Shown one piece after another: positions 30,076 through 38,102 of a stretch of DNA of 39,857 nt. The DNA is from Bacteroidota bacterium (GTDB taxonomy: Bacteria > Bacteroidota > Bacteroidia > Chitinophagales > Chitinophagaceae). How positions within the stretch are numbered: position 1 is the first letter of the stretch; each line of letters begins with the position of its first letter. The DNA lies in assembly GCA_004292575.1 (NCBI GenBank), contig RDXD01000368.1, forward strand, positions 1 to 39,857. Direction: 5' to 3'. The position numbers were made by a program, and so were the translations under genes. Below the pieces are notes generated by a model. The model saw only the letters and a program-made list of their open reading frames with translations, was not told where the DNA came from and did no database searches.

Positions 30076-30604
30076 ATCGTCAGTTCTGCAAAACGCCCTG
30101 TTCAAGCAACACCCGCGGTGGCCTTCCCCTTGTCTAAAACTGTCGTGAATATAAAGCTTCGTTTCTGTTGCTTGCCAAAAATAGTAAAAAATGAAACACC
30201 ATGAAATTGCGGCGAAAACATTGCAGGGGATGCTAAACTTCGGATTCAAAGACCTCTGGAGCTGTTATTAATTATGGGCATTGGTAAACGTGCCGTAAAA
30301 GCCACGTTGCTGCAACGATTTCACTTTATTACGTTTGAGTGTCAATGTAAGAAAGATGGCAATACCCATTAGTTATTGCAGGTTTACCCGCCTGCTTGTA
30401 CACCTGAAAACCGCCATTATCCATAACTTGGCAGCACCATACCCTACCAGAATTAACCTACGGGCTACCTATAATTCCTACAAAACCACCTAAGGCCCGG
30501 TGTGGCTGCACAGTGTATAGCCAAAAGCCTTCGTTCCAAATGGTACGGTTTTGTTTCGTATTGTGCTAACGGGTTCAATCTCAGGGGGACTTTTAGGATA
30601 GAGG
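30076..30604. repeat. Dispersed ~0.53-kb repeat, copy B
   Basis: Collinear with copy A 24068-24600 in the same orientation. Confidence 0.88.
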
Positions 30605-30630
30605 GCTAAATGTTAGCTGTGGTTTTTCTT

Positions 30631-30972
30631 TTATCTGTCGCCAATTAATACTCGTTTTATGTTTACGTTTTCTTTATTTGTCAGCCAAAGTAAATAAGGT
30701 GCAAACATAACTATACCAAGTACCATTGCAACTAAACCCAAAATAATTGACTTCTTTGTAAACTTGTCTCGCCACATTATCCAAAAACCTGAAAGTGTTA
30801 GATAGCAAAGAAAGTCAAGATTAAATTGTCCCGACCAATTCAATGATAACACGTTATTGGTAAAGACACTAAATAAGTCTGCACCTTCTGTTTGAAATGC
30901 AAAGAACGTGTATGTTAATAGTCCAATTGTCTGAACGATTAAAACGGTTTTAAATAAACTGTTATTGCTCAT
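30631..30972 (-). CDS. Small integral membrane protein
   Basis: 113 aa with three hydrophobic segments. Confidence 0.7.
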   Translation of the reverse strand: MSNNSLFKTVLIVQTIGLLTYTFFAFQTEGADLFSVFTNNVLSLNWSGQFNLDFLCYLTLSGFWIMWRDKFTKKSIILGLVAMVLGIVMFAPYLLWLTNKENVNIKRVLIGDR

Positions 30973-31031
30973 AATTCTTTAAATTTAAAGTCTTGGCAAA
31001 TTTAGTTGTTAATCATCTTTCATTTTAGTCG

Positions 31032-31580
31032 CTACCGTACAATGGTTGTTGCAAAGTTTCGTGTAATCCTGTTTAAATTGTCAAAATAAGTCGTTAACCA
31101 TTCTTTGTTTATGTTGTCTTGGTTAATTTGAAGAAAAAAATTCTCCATTGCTAACTCAAAAATACCTTCAGCTTGTTTTGATGTCAAGTTCAGTTTTGTA
31201 TCTGTTAGCCAAAGTTTAATAAAGTATGTACCAATTATTTTTCTTGATTTAGCAAGTGTGTCTTTAAAGTTTAATTTGTTTGAGTTTATTCTCAGCTGCC
31301 TATTGAAAAGCAAATCAGTTTTGTGTTCAATTAAGATGTTTATCAAATCTGGATTTATTTTTTCAGCTTTACTTTCCTTTTCAGCAATTATTGTCGACTT
31401 AACAATGTGATGTAATAGTATTTTTTCTACAAAAATGTCCAAGTCAGCAAAATGATGATAAAAAGAAGATTTACTTATACCAACTTCTTTTGCAAGTTTT
31501 TCTATTACTAGCCCTTTTTCACCTAACAACGCAAAAGTTTCGTAGCCTTTGATTATCCAAATTTCAGTCTTATCTGTCAT
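31032..31580 (-). CDS. TetR/AcrR family transcriptional regulator
   Basis: GYETFALLGEKGLVIEKLAKEVGISKSSFYHHFADLDIFVEKIL. Confidence 0.9.
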   Translation of the reverse strand: MTDKTEIWIIKGYETFALLGEKGLVIEKLAKEVGISKSSFYHHFADLDIFVEKILLHHIVKSTIIAEKESKAEKINPDLINILIEHKTDLLFNRQLRINSNKLNFKDTLAKSRKIIGTYFIKLWLTDTKLNLTSKQAEGIFELAMENFFLQINQDNINKEWLTTYFDNLNRITRNFATTIVR

Positions 31581-31605
31581 TGAGTATCTGTTTTTTAAAA
31601 TTACA

Positions 31606-31735
31606 GCTAACGGTTTGCAGCTACAAGTAGTTGGCGATTGTTACAAATGTACATACGAAGAACGAAATTTGATTAACCACATAACTGTCATACGAAGCAC
31701 TAAACCGCCAATTTCTGATAGGTGCTGTTATAGGC
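31606..31735. repeat. attC-like imperfect palindrome (site 1)
   Basis: CTAACGGTTTGCAGCTACAAGTAGTTGGCGATT ... AAACCGCCAATTTCTGATAGGTGCTGTTATAGGC: TAAC/GTTA outer and TTGGCG/CGCCAA inner boxes. Confidence 0.6.
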
Positions 31736-31968
31736 TGGCGTTCTTGTCTGTCGTGGGTTACAACCATTTTTGTGTAGTCCGTTTGTTTCATTTGTCGAGT
31801 GCTTTTTTGTCTGGCTTGTGTGTCGGGTGTTTTGTTTTTTTTGAAGCGTTGGAAAAAATTTTTTGAAATTCTTTTGTGGGTCGGTGAGGTGGAAGGTCTT
31901 TTGCAATTTTTGGTCTGTTCGTTGGGTTGTGCGAATTGCAAATGTGTGTGCTTTTGTGTGTAGGCTTC

Positions 31969-32721
31969 TCATGCTAATAATTTCTCCAATTTCATTTTCC
32001 ACTTTTCCCAGTCTTTCATTTCCTTGGTCTGTAAGTCTAAAAAGTTTTGTGTGTGGTCGTGATGTATTAAATGACAAAGTTCGTGGATAATAACATATTC
32101 AATACAGCCTTTTGGTGCTTTAATTAATTCAGGATTAAGTATGATTTTTCCTTTTGGTGTGCAACTTCCCCAACGTGTCGGCATATTTTTGAATGATAAA
32201 CTATGAGATATAAACGATGATCTAAGAGACAGCCTATCTGAATTTCTTTCAAAAAAAGAAGCAAATAAAGTGCTTGCCATTTTCGTAATCTTTTCTTTTG
32301 CTCTTTCTAAATACCAATTATCAACTAGACTTTTGGCTTTAGATTTGTCATTTGTATAAGCATTCAGAAAACGTCCATTCAATTTTACACATTCATTCAT
32401 AACTCCTAACTCATAATTCATAATTCTTAGCTGATATTGTCTGCCCAGATACAAATGTGTTTCTCCACTTATGTATTTCCGTTGTGGTGTCTTTGGTTGA
32501 AAAGAAAGAAAGAAACTTTGTTGCTTAATTATCCAAGGTGCTTTTTTTCTTATTTTCTCTTTCACTTTCTCCAAGGTGGTGTCTGTCGGTGCTTTTACTA
32601 AAACATCCATTTCAGGCGTTACAGTTATGCCAAGTGATTTTCTGTCGGAATACTCTAAGCGAAAATCTATTTGCCTACTCCCGAACTGAATATTGTCTAT
32701 TTCCTTCCCTAATTTATTCAT
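31969..32721 (-). CDS. YgjP/SprT-like zinc metallopeptidase (M48-like, HExxH)
   Basis: MPTRWGSCTPKGKIILNPELIKAPKGCIEYVIIHELCHLIHHDHTQNF. Confidence 0.92.
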   Translation of the reverse strand: MNKLGKEIDNIQFGSRQIDFRLEYSDRKSLGITVTPEMDVLVKAPTDTTLEKVKEKIRKKAPWIIKQQSFFLSFQPKTPQRKYISGETHLYLGRQYQLRIMNYELGVMNECVKLNGRFLNAYTNDKSKAKSLVDNWYLERAKEKITKMASTLFASFFERNSDRLSLRSSFISHSLSFKNMPTRWGSCTPKGKIILNPELIKAPKGCIEYVIIHELCHLIHHDHTQNFLDLQTKEMKDWEKWKMKLEKLLA

Positions 32722-32850
32722 AACTCATAATTCATAACTCATAATTCATAACTCATAATTCATAACTCATAATTCATAACTCATAATTCATAACTCATAA
32801 TTCATAACTCAACTCATAACTCATAATTCATAACTCATAATTCATAACTT
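32717..32850. repeat. 14-bp tandem repeat between hsdR and the metallopeptidase gene
   Basis: ~9 copies of TTCATAACTCATAA with one insertion variant (TTCATAACTCAACTCATAACTCATAA). Confidence 0.95.
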
Positions 32851-32858
32851 ATCATTCA

Positions 32859-35800
32859 TCACTTATATCTCAACTTCGCCACTTCAATACAATCTTCTGC
32901 AATTTTATCCATATCCTTGAATGCCAAGTCCACATTGTATTTGTCACGAACCTCATCAATCAGATAGTCGCCAATTTCGATAAGCAATTTGCCTGTGATG
33001 TTTGTTTTGTATTGCCAGTCAATAATTGGTTTCCCATTGTCTAAAACAGATTCTTGAATCAGGTCGTCAATTTGTAAAGCCGCCTGTGTTGCAACTTCTT
33101 TGCGAACAACATTGTCTTGTATCTTTTCTTTAAGTGCTTCAACTGTCAAACCGTAAAAGGCTTTGGCAACATCCCTGTCTTTTAACTGCTCCGGAATATC
33201 ATTGTCGGTATGAGCCAGTACATTGCTCATGATGTCTTGAACTCTGCTCAGGTATTGTGCTTCACTGATTCGTTTTGCCTCATAGTCTGCAATGGTTTCT
33301 CTCAGCATTTGCGAAAACTTTTTATAGAAAGCAGGATCTTCATCCATTTTCTCTGTAATGTGCTTCGCTGTTCTGCTTGCAATCTTGTCTGCTTTAGCTG
33401 CTTTACCTGTTGTGTTTTCTACTTCTTGCTGAAATTTGTCTTTGTCGAAAATGTTTACCAGTTCTGTGATGGTTTCAATCTTCTCGGTAGTAATGTGTGT
33501 ATCAATCAGTTTTTGAATTTGACCTTGATATTGTTTGTAGTCAATTTCATCACTGTATCTCTCAACAACTGCCAAACGCAATTTTAAGAACATGGTCAAA
33601 TCTTCTTTATAGCGATTGATTACCTTTTCTTCAACTTCCTTGTGGAATTGAATAGAAGATAAAGCCATTTTCAAACCCTTGGCAAATACAGCCAGTTTAT
33701 CGTAAAACGAAACTCTTATTGCTTCATCTTTTAATAATTGCTGATAAGCCTCCGCATCACGTTTGTTGGCAATAGTTTTGAAAATATCCCAAAGGTCGGA
33801 ATGCTTTTGCGGTAGTTTTTTGATTTCATCCGAAATATTGGTCATTGTTCCCGCCAAATCTTCATCATCAAAGTCTTCAAAAGACGAGTACAACTGCAAG
33901 GCATCATCCAGATTTTCAATTACACCATAATAGTCAATGATGTAACCAAATTCTTTGTCAGGATAAATACGGTTTACCCTTGCAATGGCTTGTAATAGTT
34001 TATGGCTTTGTAAATTCCGTGTGAGATATAAAACTGTGTTTTTAGGCTCATCAAAACCAGTAAGCAATTTATCAACTACAATAATGATTTCAGGGTCTTT
34101 CTGATTTTTAAAACGACTGATGATGTTCTTTTCATAACTCTTCGAATTGCCATGTTCATCCATCATCTTTTTCCAGAATTGGTTGACTCTTTCGGGTGAC
34201 TTTTCGTAAGCACTTTCTTCACCTTCTCGCTCGTCTATGTTCGATATTAATACTTCACAACTCACAATGCCTATTTCATCCAAGTATTCTTTGTACTTGA
34301 TAGCATTCACTTTTTTATCGCAAACCAATTGCCCCTTGAATGGTGTTCTACCTTGCCAGTTGTCACGAAAATGATAACTGATGTCCCAGGCAATCATTCG
34401 CATTTTTTGTTCGGCAGAATTCAAATGGTCGTTTCGGGCAAACTTCTTTTTGATGTCTGCTTTTTGGTATTCGGTTAAAGGTTCTGAAACCATGCCGAAA
34501 AAAGTATCAATCGGACTTGCATTTACATTTTGCAAAGCCAATCTTCCTTCATAAAGTAATGGAACAACTGCTTTGTCTTTTACGGCTTGATCAACCGTGT
34601 AAGCATCAATCATTCCTCCAAATTTCTCTGCTGTGCTTTTGTCTTTTTTGAATAACGGTGTTCCTGTCATTGCAATGAAACAGGCATTTGGAAGGGTCTT
34701 TTGCATGTCAATGTTAAAAGTGCCATGCTGTGTACGGTGTCCTTCATCTACCAAAACAAATATGTCGTGGTTTTCTAAAGGCTTATCTATTTTCTTAACG
34801 GCCGCCACAAATTTGTTGATGATGGTGGTTACTACTGCATCGCTTTTGTTTTCCAGTAACTCAACCAATCGTTGACCTGTAGTGGCATTTTCTACAAACC
34901 TTCCACACTTGCGGAATGTGCCTGTAATTTGATTATCCAAATCGGTACGATCTGTTACCAACACAATTTTCGGATTGCGAATGCTTGGCTCCATGGCAAT
35001 GGCTTGTGCCAGCATAACCATTGTTAATGACTTTCCGCTTCCCTGTGTATGCCAGATTACACCGCCTCTGCGTTTTCCACCTGCCTTGCCGTCAGGCAGG
35101 TTTTCAACATGTTTAATGCGTTGCATGGATTTTTTGATGGCGAAAAACTGCTGATAGCGGGTAATTTTTTTAACTCCATTTTCAAATAAAATAAAGTTGA
35201 AAGCTAAATCAATTAACCTTTCAGGGCGGCATAGGCTATACAAATATTCATCCTGAACAGTTGGCTGTATTCCTTCCTTACTTAATTCATCAAAATAATT
35301 TTTGACATATTTAAAACGGTCAGCAAACAATTCTCCTGTTTGTTTTGGAGATAAGGGTTTATTCTTAAGCTCCTTTAATTTCGCTTTATATTCTGCTTCT
35401 TCTTTATCATTGTTAAACTTTTCAGCCCATTTTGCGAAAAATTCGGGTTTTGTGTCGTTGCTGCCGTAAACTGCATCATTGGAAGAAATGCAAAGCAGTA
35501 ATTGAGAATAAACATAAAGGCTTCTAATGCCGTCTTCTTGTTGGTTTCTTAACGTTTGACTGATAGCCTGTTTCAATGGCTCTTTCATATCAGGTCGTTT
35601 GCACTCGATGATGCAAAGCGGAATACCATTTACAAACAACACCAAATCGGGGCGGTAATGCTCTTTACTGGTGCTTCGCATTACGCTGAATTCTTCGCTT
35701 ACATGAAACACATTGTTACCAATGTTTTTCCAGTCGATGTATTGCAGGGTAAAACTCTTTTTATCACCATCTACGCTTTGTTCCAATGCCTGACCTAAAG

Positions 35801-36107
35801 TAAGCAGGTTGTAAGCCTTTTCACTGGCTGCAATGTAGCCCTCGTTCATAGGCAGGTTTTTCAATGCCAAAATGCCCCGTTCAATATTATCATCTGTGAA
35901 AATGCTGGTTTTGGTCGCACTTACTCGGATGCTGTTGATTTCCTTTAACTGTTTACGCAACACATCTTCCAGCAATACATTGGTGGTTTTGCCACCTCTT
36001 TGCCTGTCGGCTTCTGCTGGACTTAAATAGGTATAACCCAAATTCACCAGCATTTGCAATGCCGGAATCTGGCTGATATGGTCTTCTTTGAAACTTGGTG
36101 TGTCCAT
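32859..36107 (-). CDS. hsdR: Type I restriction endonuclease subunit R
   Basis: RPDLVLFVNGIPLCIIECKRPD nuclease motif; GGVIWHTQGSGKSLTMVMLA Walker A; LVDEGHRTQHG; TGTPLF; ARVNRIYPDKEFGYIIDYYG. Confidence 0.96.
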   Translation of the reverse strand: MDTPSFKEDHISQIPALQMLVNLGYTYLSPAEADRQRGGKTTNVLLEDVLRKQLKEINSIRVSATKTSIFTDDNIERGILALKNLPMNEGYIAASEKAYNLLTLGQALEQSVDGDKKSFTLQYIDWKNIGNNVFHVSEEFSVMRSTSKEHYRPDLVLFVNGIPLCIIECKRPDMKEPLKQAISQTLRNQQEDGIRSLYVYSQLLLCISSNDAVYGSNDTKPEFFAKWAEKFNNDKEEAEYKAKLKELKNKPLSPKQTGELFADRFKYVKNYFDELSKEGIQPTVQDEYLYSLCRPERLIDLAFNFILFENGVKKITRYQQFFAIKKSMQRIKHVENLPDGKAGGKRRGGVIWHTQGSGKSLTMVMLAQAIAMEPSIRNPKIVLVTDRTDLDNQITGTFRKCGRFVENATTGQRLVELLENKSDAVVTTIINKFVAAVKKIDKPLENHDIFVLVDEGHRTQHGTFNIDMQKTLPNACFIAMTGTPLFKKDKSTAEKFGGMIDAYTVDQAVKDKAVVPLLYEGRLALQNVNASPIDTFFGMVSEPLTEYQKADIKKKFARNDHLNSAEQKMRMIAWDISYHFRDNWQGRTPFKGQLVCDKKVNAIKYKEYLDEIGIVSCEVLISNIDEREGEESAYEKSPERVNQFWKKMMDEHGNSKSYEKNIISRFKNQKDPEIIIVVDKLLTGFDEPKNTVLYLTRNLQSHKLLQAIARVNRIYPDKEFGYIIDYYGVIENLDDALQLYSSFEDFDDEDLAGTMTNISDEIKKLPQKHSDLWDIFKTIANKRDAEAYQQLLKDEAIRVSFYDKLAVFAKGLKMALSSIQFHKEVEEKVINRYKEDLTMFLKLRLAVVERYSDEIDYKQYQGQIQKLIDTHITTEKIETITELVNIFDKDKFQQEVENTTGKAAKADKIASRTAKHITEKMDEDPAFYKKFSQMLRETIADYEAKRISEAQYLSRVQDIMSNVLAHTDNDIPEQLKDRDVAKAFYGLTVEALKEKIQDNVVRKEVATQAALQIDDLIQESVLDNGKPIIDWQYKTNITGKLLIEIGDYLIDEVRDKYNVDLAFKDMDKIAEDCIEVAKLRYK
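35079..35101. repeat. Small palindromic element in frame within hsdR
   Basis: ACCTGCCT-TGCCGTC-AGGCAGGT; encodes NLPDGKAGG on the minus strand just before KRRGGVIWHTQGSGKS. Confidence 0.75.
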
Positions 36108-36128
36108 TACTTTTTAATTTTTAGAGAA

Positions 36129-36214
36129 CCGGATGCCCGATACAGAGAATTGAATTTGCCCGGTGCCGGAACCAATACAGAGAATCCGGATCCCGATACA
36201 GAGAATTGAAATTC
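36129..36214. repeat. Short intergenic repeat modules downstream of the AlbA_2 gene
   Basis: CCGGATGCCCGATACAGAGAATTGAAT (36129-) and CCGGATCCCGATACAGAGAATTGAAAT (36186-) with a diverged AATACAGAGAAT copy between. Confidence 0.8.
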
Positions 36215-36389
36215 AGGCACGTTTTGTCCTAAAGTGCTGATATTCAGTGTATTTAAGTATTTGCGTATTACTAGCACTATCTCTAGTAGCTGCAATACAA
36301 AGAATAGCAGCATCTGTTTCAGCATCTTCTTTAGCTGTTTTATCTTTATCATACAGAGAATCATTAACGGCATATAGATAATTAGCTGC

Positions 36390-38102
36390 TTATTCATATT
36401 TACCTCTTAGTTCTGCTATAACTGCACTTAGTAAAACATCACCTCTTAAATCAGCATATTTATCAGCAATAGAATATCGAGCACCTTTTATTTTACCTTC
36501 TACTTTCAGCACATCATCTTCCAATAGTTTCATCTTCAAATAGTTTATCTGATTTCTTGATAGGGATTCTTTTAATAAATCTTCTAAATCACCAATCTTC
36601 AAAGCGTTTCCTTGCAATGACAGAAGCAGAAGTTCAATCTCTTTTACCAAATACCTTTTGCCAATTTTCAAACCATCATTTACCAGTGCATGGTATTCTT
36701 GAGATAAAGTATATCTGTTTGTATGTCCTGATAGTTTTTCAATCAACCCTGATTTTTCCAACTGACTTACAATTTCAGCTTTAAGGTTCTGAAAAATGCC
36801 GTTGCGGATTTTGCAAAGCGTAATGATTTGCTCAACGCCCAATTTGGGTTCTTTCTCGCTGTTTTGGTATTGGCTTATGAATACATGAAATGCCTTGTCA
36901 ATAATTTCAGTTCGCAGTATTAGTGAAACCTGAAACATGTCCGAATTTTTATAGTCAGGTTCTGCCTTTCCTTCAGATAAGGTAATGGAGAAAATCTTAT
37001 CTACGCCCTGACCACTGCGTTCCACCAATCCGGTTTTTTCCAAAATTTCGGTCATTAAGCGGCTTCTGGGTGTGCTGCTTACGGTAAGAATATTTTCAAT
37101 GGTTACGCCTTTAGGGAAACCGCCCGGGTTGGTGATGGTAATTTTATTGGGATATTGCTTAACAACTGCTTCGCTGGTAATGGTATAATCTCGGTGGGCA
37201 ATGGCATTGAGAACGGCCTCACGAATTACTTCTTCGTTAAAATCGTATAAATCGAAAATATAAGCTCCTGATTGCACGGGGTATTTTCGGTTTAGGGTGG
37301 GTTGGTTAATTAGTTTCCAAATACTGTCAATGGCAATAAACAAAGGCTCGTCAATTACCTCACGGCTATCGTGGTGTATTTGTGCTTCGCTGTTGCGAAA
37401 CTCCCAAATAGTTTTGCTTTGTGGCAACTTGGCATGAATCACTTCTTTTTTTGCCAACAATGCCAATGTTGCATAATTGAGTTTGCCGTTTTCCAATAAT
37501 TTTAAATCCGTTAAAACTTGCTCGGTGCTGAGTTGCAAAAAGCCCGGGTTCTTTTGCTTACGTGCATAGCTTTCTTTCATCTTTTTGATAGCAGCTTCAT
37601 CCAAATCGGCTATGCTTATTCCTTCGCATACTTTAGCAGAAAAGTCGGGTTCTTGTTCCTGAATAATGGAGAGATACATTTCTTCCGACATTCTATCTAA
37701 ACCATCACCAACTCTCATAAGCGGCACATCATTAAAATACAAAGGCTTGCCAACAGGACGAGAAGGAATCTTTATCACCAACACCCGATTGGTTCCTTCA
37801 AACAATACTTCTGTTTGTATTCTTACTCCTGTATCACGATAAACATCTTGCTCTAATTGTCCTTCTCTTCCTTCATAGGCTATAGAGCCACAAACATTGT
37901 GTGGATGAGCATCTTCCAAACCAAAAACCAGATAGCCGCCTTTTTCATTGGCAAACGCTACGGTGTAACCCAGTACACTTTTGCGACTGCTGTTGTAGGC
38001 ATATTGATTCTTCGCCTCTTTAAACTCAACTTTATCTTCGCTTTCTTTAAGCTGTTTTATTTCCGCTATTGTCATTGGTATATTTTTAATTCGCATTTTC
38101 AA
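36390..38102 (-). CDS. AlbA_2-domain / COG2865-type ATP-binding protein
   Basis: MTIAEIKQLKESEDKVEFKEAKNQYAYNSSRKSVLGYTVAFANEKGGYLVFGLED; EEVIREAVLNAIAHRDYTITSEAVVKQYPNKITITNPGGFP; GQGVDKIF; C-terminal wHTH. Confidence 0.92.
   Translation of the reverse strand: MKMRIKNIPMTIAEIKQLKESEDKVEFKEAKNQYAYNSSRKSVLGYTVAFANEKGGYLVFGLEDAHPHNVCGSIAYEGREGQLEQDVYRDTGVRIQTEVLFEGTNRVLVIKIPSRPVGKPLYFNDVPLMRVGDGLDRMSEEMYLSIIQEQEPDFSAKVCEGISIADLDEAAIKKMKESYARKQKNPGFLQLSTEQVLTDLKLLENGKLNYATLALLAKKEVIHAKLPQSKTIWEFRNSEAQIHHDSREVIDEPLFIAIDSIWKLINQPTLNRKYPVQSGAYIFDLYDFNEEVIREAVLNAIAHRDYTITSEAVVKQYPNKITITNPGGFPKGVTIENILTVSSTPRSRLMTEILEKTGLVERSGQGVDKIFSITLSEGKAEPDYKNSDMFQVSLILRTEIIDKAFHVFISQYQNSEKEPKLGVEQIITLCKIRNGIFQNLKAEIVSQLEKSGLIEKLSGHTNRYTLSQEYHALVNDGLKIGKRYLVKEIELLLLSLQGNALKIGDLEDLLKESLSRNQINYLKMKLLEDDVLKVEGKIKGARYSIADKYADLRGDVLLSAVIAELRGKYE

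Noticed and set aside
31700-32077. 125-aa minus-strand ORF MSFNTSRPHTKLFRLTDQGNERLG...
   Set aside because: Overlaps the metalloprotease 3' end out of frame and the T/G-skewed spacer; openness is explained by low complexity.
32717-32850. CRISPR array
   Set aside because: 14-bp head-to-tail tandem repeat with no unique spacers.
36107-36397. 96-aa ORF MNKQLIIYMPLMILCMIKIKQLKKML... between the AlbA_2 gene and hsdR
   Set aside because: Not listed as a CDS: half is repeat-derived (SVSGSGFSVLVPAPGKFNSLYRASGS) and another frame looks more protein-like; kept only as a finding.
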